This document shows positions 60,137-64,000 of a DNA stretch of 64,000 nucleotides, in pieces. Below the pieces are notes generated by a model that was given only the letters and a program-made list of their open reading frames with translations, made no database searches and was not told the origin of the DNA. The number at the start of each line of letters is the position of its first letter. Position 1 is the first letter of the stretch. A program made the position numbers and the translations under genes. Source of the DNA: Deltaproteobacteria bacterium (GTDB taxonomy: Bacteria; Desulfobacterota; Binatia; UTPRO1); contig JAJCZP010000265.1 of the NCBI GenBank assembly GCA_029262315.1, positions 1 through 64,000 on the forward strand. Reading direction: 5' to 3'.

Positions 60137-62554
60137 ATGACCCCACCCGAGGCAGAGGACTCCTCAGGCCGCTTCTACGCCCAAATCTTCATCATCAGCT
60201 TCGCCGCGTTGCTTCTCGAGATCAGCTATACGCGGCTGATATCGTTCAAGCTCTTTTACTACTACACTTATCTCATCATCGGATTCGCGCTCCTCGGGAT
60301 AGGCTCGGGCGCGATCTTCGTGGCGATTCTGGCCCCGTTGCGCCGGATCGAGCTCCGGCGGCTCCTGGCTGGCGGGTGCCTGCTCGGTGCCCTCGCGGTG
60401 GCGATTGGCTACACCGTCATCGCGATCATGCCGCTGAACGCATTCGAGCTCACGCGGAGCTTCACCAACATCACTGGGAGCATCGACGAGCTGGCCAAAC
60501 TCGGTCTGGTCTGTGCGGCGTTGTTCGCCACGTTTCTCACGATCGGTGTCATGATCGCCGCGCTCTTCAGCGCGAACCCGTCGCTCATCAATCGGCTCTA
60601 CTTCGCGGATCTGGCAGGGGCCGGACTCGGCTGTGCCGTCGTGGTGCCCCTCCTTGGCGTGTTCGGACCGCCGTCGTGTATCGCGCTCGCGGGGGCGATT
60701 CTTGCCTTGACGGGCGCGCAGCTGGCCGCGGGTCGGCAGACCGGCGTGCTCGTTGCATCGCTCGCGACTGCGTTGGCGCTCGGGGTCGCCGTGCCCTATC
60801 CGCAGGTTTTGCCCCACCTGGTGACCGACGCCACCAAGACCATCAGGCCGGCGGATACCAGCCGCTCGTTTTTCTCCCAGTGGAGTCCCGTCTTCCGCAT
60901 CGACGTGACCAGGCCGCCGCTCGACAACGACGATGCGATGCGGATCATCCACCACGACGGCTTGTGGGGATCGACCCTGCACCGCTTCAACGGGGATCCC
61001 GCGAGCCTGACGCGATTCGACACCAACGAGCGGATCTTGCCCTTCCGCACGATCGATCCATCGCCGCGGCGCGTGTTGATCATCGGAGCGGCTGGTGGTC
61101 ACGAGATTCTCGCCTCGCTGTACTTCGGTGCGGAGAAGATTACGGCCGTCGAGTTGAACCCGGTCACGGTATCCTTGCTGACGACTGTTTTCCCCGACTA
61201 TTCGGGGCATCTTCACGAGAACCCGCGCGTTGACATCGTCAACGACGAGGGGCGTGCGTTCTTGGCGCGAACCCAAGAGCGCTACGATCTCATTTTCTTC
61301 GTCGCCCCGGACAGCTACTCCGCGATGAATGCGGCAACAGCCGGGGCGTTCGTACTCTCGGAGAGCTACCTCTACACGGCGGAGATGATCGCCTCGAGTC
61401 TTCAGCACCTGAGCGACGACGGCATCATCTGCATGCAGTTTGGCGAGTACGTCTACGATGAGAAGCCCAATCGTACGGCGCGCTACGTGGGGACGGCGCG
61501 CGAAGCATTTCGGACACTCGGGATCGACGATTTCGCGCGCCACGTCATGGTGGCCACCTCGCCGAGCTTCATGCAGGTGTCGACGATCCTCCTGAAGCGT
61601 ACCCCGTTCAGCGAGGAGGATGTCGGGCGGTTCATGACCAACGCGGAAGCGCTCGAGGGTACCATCGCCCGCTACGCATTCGGACGCGAGCTCGACGACG
61701 GTTCGGTCAACAAGATCATCACCATGGACGAGGGGGCGCTCGCGGCGTGGCATGCGGACCAGCCCTATGACGTCAGTCCCATTACCGACGACGCCCCGTT
61801 CTTCTGGCACTTCGCCCGTTTCCGAACCGTCTTGGGGGAGCTGCACAGGCCACTGGCAATCGATACCGAAGACTCGGTGGGCGAGCGCCTCTTGATCGTC
61901 ATGGTCGTGATCTCGGTGCTCTTCGCGACGTTTTTTCTGATCTTGCCGTTCGTCGTGGTGCGTGACGTGTGGTCACGGTTGCCGTTCAAGGGGCGGACCG
62001 CGGTGTACTTCGCCGCCCTCGGGGTCGGCTTCATGTTTTTCGAGATCAGCCTGATTCAGAAGCTGACGCTCTTTCTCGGATATCCGACCTACACGCTGAC
62101 GGTCACGTTGATGTCCATCCTGGTCTTCACCGGCGTCGGGAGTCTCCTCACCGACTTGTACGCGGGGCAGCGCAACAAGGCGCTCGCCGGACTCTTCGGC
62201 GCGCTGCTCGTGCTGACGGTCTTTTATCAGTTCGGTCTCGGACTGGTGACTGAGCAATTCCTGGCCTCGTCGCTGTCGGTGCGCGTGTTGATCACCACAG
62301 CGATGCTGGCGCCGCTCGGCCTTTGTCTGGGGGCGTTCATGCCGATTGGCCTCGCGACGGTGGCGGGGCTCAGCGACCACTCGGGCGAGTACGTCGCCTG
62401 GGGGTGGGCCGTAAACGGATTCTTCTCGGTGATCAGTTCGGTGCTGACGACGATTCTCTCGATGAGTTTCGGATTCCAGGTCGTGCTCTCGCTCGGGGCG
62501 CTCGTCTACGGGGTGGGCATACTCGCCATCCGGTCCGTTCCCAGTCCGGACTAG
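60137..62554 (+). CDS. Membrane-embedded spermidine-synthase-like methyltransferase-fold protein
   Basis: 805 residues. Seven or so N-terminal membrane helices (about 12-220) and seven C-terminal ones (about 590-800) enclose a soluble SpeE-like Rossmann domain (about 300-480): VLIIGAAGGHEILASLYFGA, ITAVELNPVTVSLL, RVDIVNDEGRAFLA and FVAPDSYSAMNAATAGAFV. The DEG and following Asp correspond to SpeE positions, but the GGGDG cofactor loop is altered to GAAGG. Such fusions are widespread and mostly uncharacterised. It converges with the last methyltransferase, 8 nt apart. Confidence 0.85.
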   Translation: MTPPEAEDSSGRFYAQIFIISFAALLLEISYTRLISFKLFYYYTYLIIGFALLGIGSGAIFVAILAPLRRIELRRLLAGGCLLGALAVAIGYTVIAIMPLNAFELTRSFTNITGSIDELAKLGLVCAALFATFLTIGVMIAALFSANPSLINRLYFADLAGAGLGCAVVVPLLGVFGPPSCIALAGAILALTGAQLAAGRQTGVLVASLATALALGVAVPYPQVLPHLVTDATKTIRPADTSRSFFSQWSPVFRIDVTRPPLDNDDAMRIIHHDGLWGSTLHRFNGDPASLTRFDTNERILPFRTIDPSPRRVLIIGAAGGHEILASLYFGAEKITAVELNPVTVSLLTTVFPDYSGHLHENPRVDIVNDEGRAFLARTQERYDLIFFVAPDSYSAMNAATAGAFVLSESYLYTAEMIASSLQHLSDDGIICMQFGEYVYDEKPNRTARYVGTAREAFRTLGIDDFARHVMVATSPSFMQVSTILLKRTPFSEEDVGRFMTNAEALEGTIARYAFGRELDDGSVNKIITMDEGALAAWHADQPYDVSPITDDAPFFWHFARFRTVLGELHRPLAIDTEDSVGERLLIVMVVISVLFATFFLILPFVVVRDVWSRLPFKGRTAVYFAALGVGFMFFEISLIQKLTLFLGYPTYTLTVTLMSILVFTGVGSLLTDLYAGQRNKALAGLFGALLVLTVFYQFGLGLVTEQFLASSLSVRVLITTAMLAPLGLCLGAFMPIGLATVAGLSDHSGEYVAWGWAVNGFFSVISSVLTTILSMSFGFQVVLSLGALVYGVGILAIRSVPSPD

Positions 62555-62562
62555 TCGTGGCC

Positions 62563-63513
62563 TCAGCTCGGTCGGGCCCAAGTCTCGATCGTGCCGCCGG
62601 CGCCGACTAGGGACTCCACCGTGCCGAGTCCTACGCAGAGCGGCATCGCTGCGACAGCCATCGCCAGGACGAGCGCTTCCGGTCGTCGGGCTTGCGCCGA
62701 GCGAAGCTGATCATAGAGCGTCTGCCACCGACCACCGCCCGCGGTGAGCCCGCTTTGCAGCCAGCCGTACGGGTTCTGTTCGAGTGAGAAGTGCGACGTG
62801 CGCTCGACGCGAAATCCAGTGTGGACGAGCGCGCGCTCGAGGGCCGACGGCGTGAAGTGGAACAAGTGGCGCGGGAGGTCGAGGTGGAACCAGTGCTCTC
62901 GCATCAGCCGGGCCTGCCAGCTGGCCAGGTTGGGCACGGCGATGACGAGTGAGCCTTCTGGGGCGATGATGCGGCGCACCTCGCGCAGGGTGTCGAGCGG
63001 TTCGGGCAGATGCTCGAGGACGTGCCGAAGCACGACGATGCGAAAGGACCCTGTGGCGAACTCGGTCTCGGCCAAGCCGCCCGCGGCCACGTTGACCTCG
63101 ATGCCATCTGGCAGCCCTTCGTGTACGCGGGGATTGACCTCGGTACCGGTGCACTCGTATCCAAGCTCGGCCAGTGCGCGCAGCAGCTTGCCGTCTCCGC
63201 ACCCGATATCGAGCACGCGACCGCCCGGGCCTGCGCGCCTGCTGATCCGTTTGGCCAGCGTACGAATGAAGGCGCGGCGACCAAACTCGATGAACGGACC
63301 GAATTTGCGTCCGTGGTCGGCAGCGTAGTCGCCAACGTAGAGCGCGCGTAGCTCTTCGGCGGGCGGGAGTGGTGTCGTTTCCCCGAGACCGCAGGTGAGA
63401 CAGGTCGTGACTTCGTATGGTGCGGGTGTCCGTGTGAAGGGAGCGCGTGTCGAACCGCCGCAGATGCGGCAGGGAGCGGCCGTATCCGGATCGTGCTCAG
63501 TCAGCTCCCCCAT
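62563..63513 (-). CDS. Zinc-ribbon SAM methyltransferase
   Basis: 316 residues. The N-terminus has a CRICGG/CLTCGL zinc-ribbon pair (about 16-42), followed by a class I methyltransferase domain: VLDIGCGDGKLLRALAELG, CTGTEVNPRVHEG, IVVLRHVLEHLPEPLDTLREV and GSLVIAVPNLASWQARL. This combination is common in sugar C-methyltransferases and methyltransferases of O-antigen or glycan loci. The C-terminal 40 residues are hydrophobic (VLAMAVAAMPLCVGLGTVESL). It lies upstream of nothing on its strand except the truncated sulfatase 177 nt away. Confidence 0.9.
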   Translation of the reverse strand: MGELTEHDPDTAAPCRICGGSTRAPFTRTPAPYEVTTCLTCGLGETTPLPPAEELRALYVGDYAADHGRKFGPFIEFGRRAFIRTLAKRISRRAGPGGRVLDIGCGDGKLLRALAELGYECTGTEVNPRVHEGLPDGIEVNVAAGGLAETEFATGSFRIVVLRHVLEHLPEPLDTLREVRRIIAPEGSLVIAVPNLASWQARLMREHWFHLDLPRHLFHFTPSALERALVHTGFRVERTSHFSLEQNPYGWLQSGLTAGGGRWQTLYDQLRSAQARRPEALVLAMAVAAMPLCVGLGTVESLVGAGGTIETWARPS

Positions 63514-63580
63514 GGAGAGAGAACGATAGCACGCGTATGGCGCGCCCGATACGCCGTTTGAAACCGGAACGCGGGTGGCT

Positions 63581-63628
63581 GTCAGAACTGGAAGTAGATG
63601 AGCTCCGCGCCAACGCCGCCGCGCGCCA
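63581..63628 (-). CDS. Possible 15-codon peptide between methyltransferase and sulfatase
   Basis: ATG followed by ARGGVGAELIYFQF and a stop, preceded by a GAGGG stretch close to the ATG. It is in frame with the sulfatase and could be a remnant of a longer gene or a chance frame. The aromatic ending resembles a membrane-protein C-terminus, but nothing else supports it. The rest of the 63514-63690 gap shows no gene. Confidence 0.18.
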
Positions 63629-63690
63629 TGTCCCTCGTTGACGAAGTCTCGTGAGGAAAATCGCGGTGCGGATGCGTGGCGACGACATGG

Positions 63691-64000
63691 CTACTCGAGG
63701 TACCCGAGAGCCTCCAGGCGAGCGCGTCGTTTCGGTGTCAGAACGAACCGACCCTTGACGTTGTGCGTGGGGCTCGTGCGCGCGTGGGCACGGCGTGTCC
63801 GGATGGCTGCGCTCAGAGCGTCGGCGCGCGCGGGAGAGTGTCGCGCCGCGTCGCGGCGTTCTTCGGGATCCTCGGTGAGATCGTAGAGCGAGGCACTGCC
63901 TTCCAGGTCGACAATCAGTTTCGAGGAGTCGGCGATGACAGCGGACGTGTGGATTCCCCAGCTGACCGCCAGATCCGCGAAAAAGGGTGGGCGCGGCGGC
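63691..64000 (-). CDS. C-terminal end of a sulfatase-type protein, cut by window edge
   Basis: About 102 residues of the 3' end remain. They read as the usual sulfatase C-terminus: SAVIADSSKLIVDLEGSASLYDLTEDPEERRDAA, then an Arg-rich helix and the ending ARLEALGYLE. Start, nucleophile and metal sites lie beyond the right edge, so activity cannot be judged. It is distinct from the Thr-type sulfatase-fold gene at 39460-40881. Confidence 0.8.
   Translation of the reverse strand, partial: PPRPPFFADLAVSWGIHTSAVIADSSKLIVDLEGSASLYDLTEDPEERRDAARHSPARADALSAAIRTRRAHARTSPTHNVKGRFVLTPKRRARLEALGYLE

Noticed and set aside
60164..61846. 560-codon open frame antisense to the membrane spermidine-synthase-like gene
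   Set aside because: Highly charged, no domain and no start context; the sense strand carries recognisable motifs.
1..64000. tRNA, rRNA, CRISPR array, integrase or insertion sequence
   Set aside because: All gaps over 100 nt were read for tRNA T-loop patterns, regular repeats and terminal inverted repeats; none was found. Very divergent RNA genes could still be missed.

Overview
This is a 64 kb stretch of high-GC, gene-dense bacterial chromosome with frequent GTG starts and many 1 to 26 nt gene overlaps. No rRNA, tRNA, CRISPR array, phage or insertion sequence was seen. Signs of a Gram-negative cell include periplasmic or lipoprotein-type cytochromes, an XrtA-type (PEP-CTERM/exopolysaccharide) polysaccharide deacetylase, a homodimeric pyruvate dehydrogenase E1 and many envelope-glycan genes. 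An LLM oxidoreductase of the F420 type and several orphan NarL-type sensor kinases would suit a deltaproteobacterial-grade lineage (Myxococcota, Binatota or similar). That placement is inference; no marker gene settles it.

Layout. 1-17 kb is mixed housekeeping: a partial gamma-glutamyltransferase, an ArgA-like acetyltransferase, a three-gene overlapping unit ending in a 4Fe-4S protein, two overlapping PAS sensor kinases (one without its phospho-acceptor His), TusA-like and BipA/TypA, a TPR metallopeptidase-like protein, a DUF3467/DUF72 pair, a UvrD-type helicase, a membrane histidine kinase, an ACP-like protein and an enoyl-CoA hydratase. 17-19.6 kb is a large three-PAS sensor kinase. 19.6-28.3 kb is a leftward five-gene polysaccharide operon that includes a 1477-residue protein with three glycosyltransferase domains. 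28.3-44.3 kb holds YfbR, an agmatine-to-putrescine pair (aguB-aguA), a di-haem peroxidase, an LLM oxidoreductase, an SDR, PlsC, a HAD phosphatase followed by a PTPS/QueD-like enzyme lacking its catalytic Cys and His, a small cytochrome c coupled to leucyl aminopeptidase, a sulfatase-fold protein with Thr at the nucleophile site coupled to aminopeptidase P, and a four-gene unit ending in a HAD phosphatase. 44.4-48.7 kb is a rightward four-glycosyltransferase operon. aceE follows on the other strand. 51.8-64 kb is a third envelope/glycan region: two GT39-like membrane proteins, an OafA-type acyltransferase, an alkaline-phosphatase-fold lipoprotein, two methyltransferases, an ALG5/DPM-like glycosyltransferase, a membrane spermidine-synthase-like protein and a truncated sulfatase.

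How it fits together. Three glycan loci separated by metabolic genes suggest a complex cell surface. The 19.6-28.3 kb operon could make and deacetylate an exopolysaccharide, and its first gene starts beside a 15-bp inverted repeat that could be an operator. The notable oddities are enzyme-family members with altered active sites (kinase His to Tyr, PTPS-fold without Cys/His, sulfatase-fold with Thr, ACP-like without an aligned DSL Ser), four orphan sensor kinases, and three separate tandem duplications that straddle stop codons.
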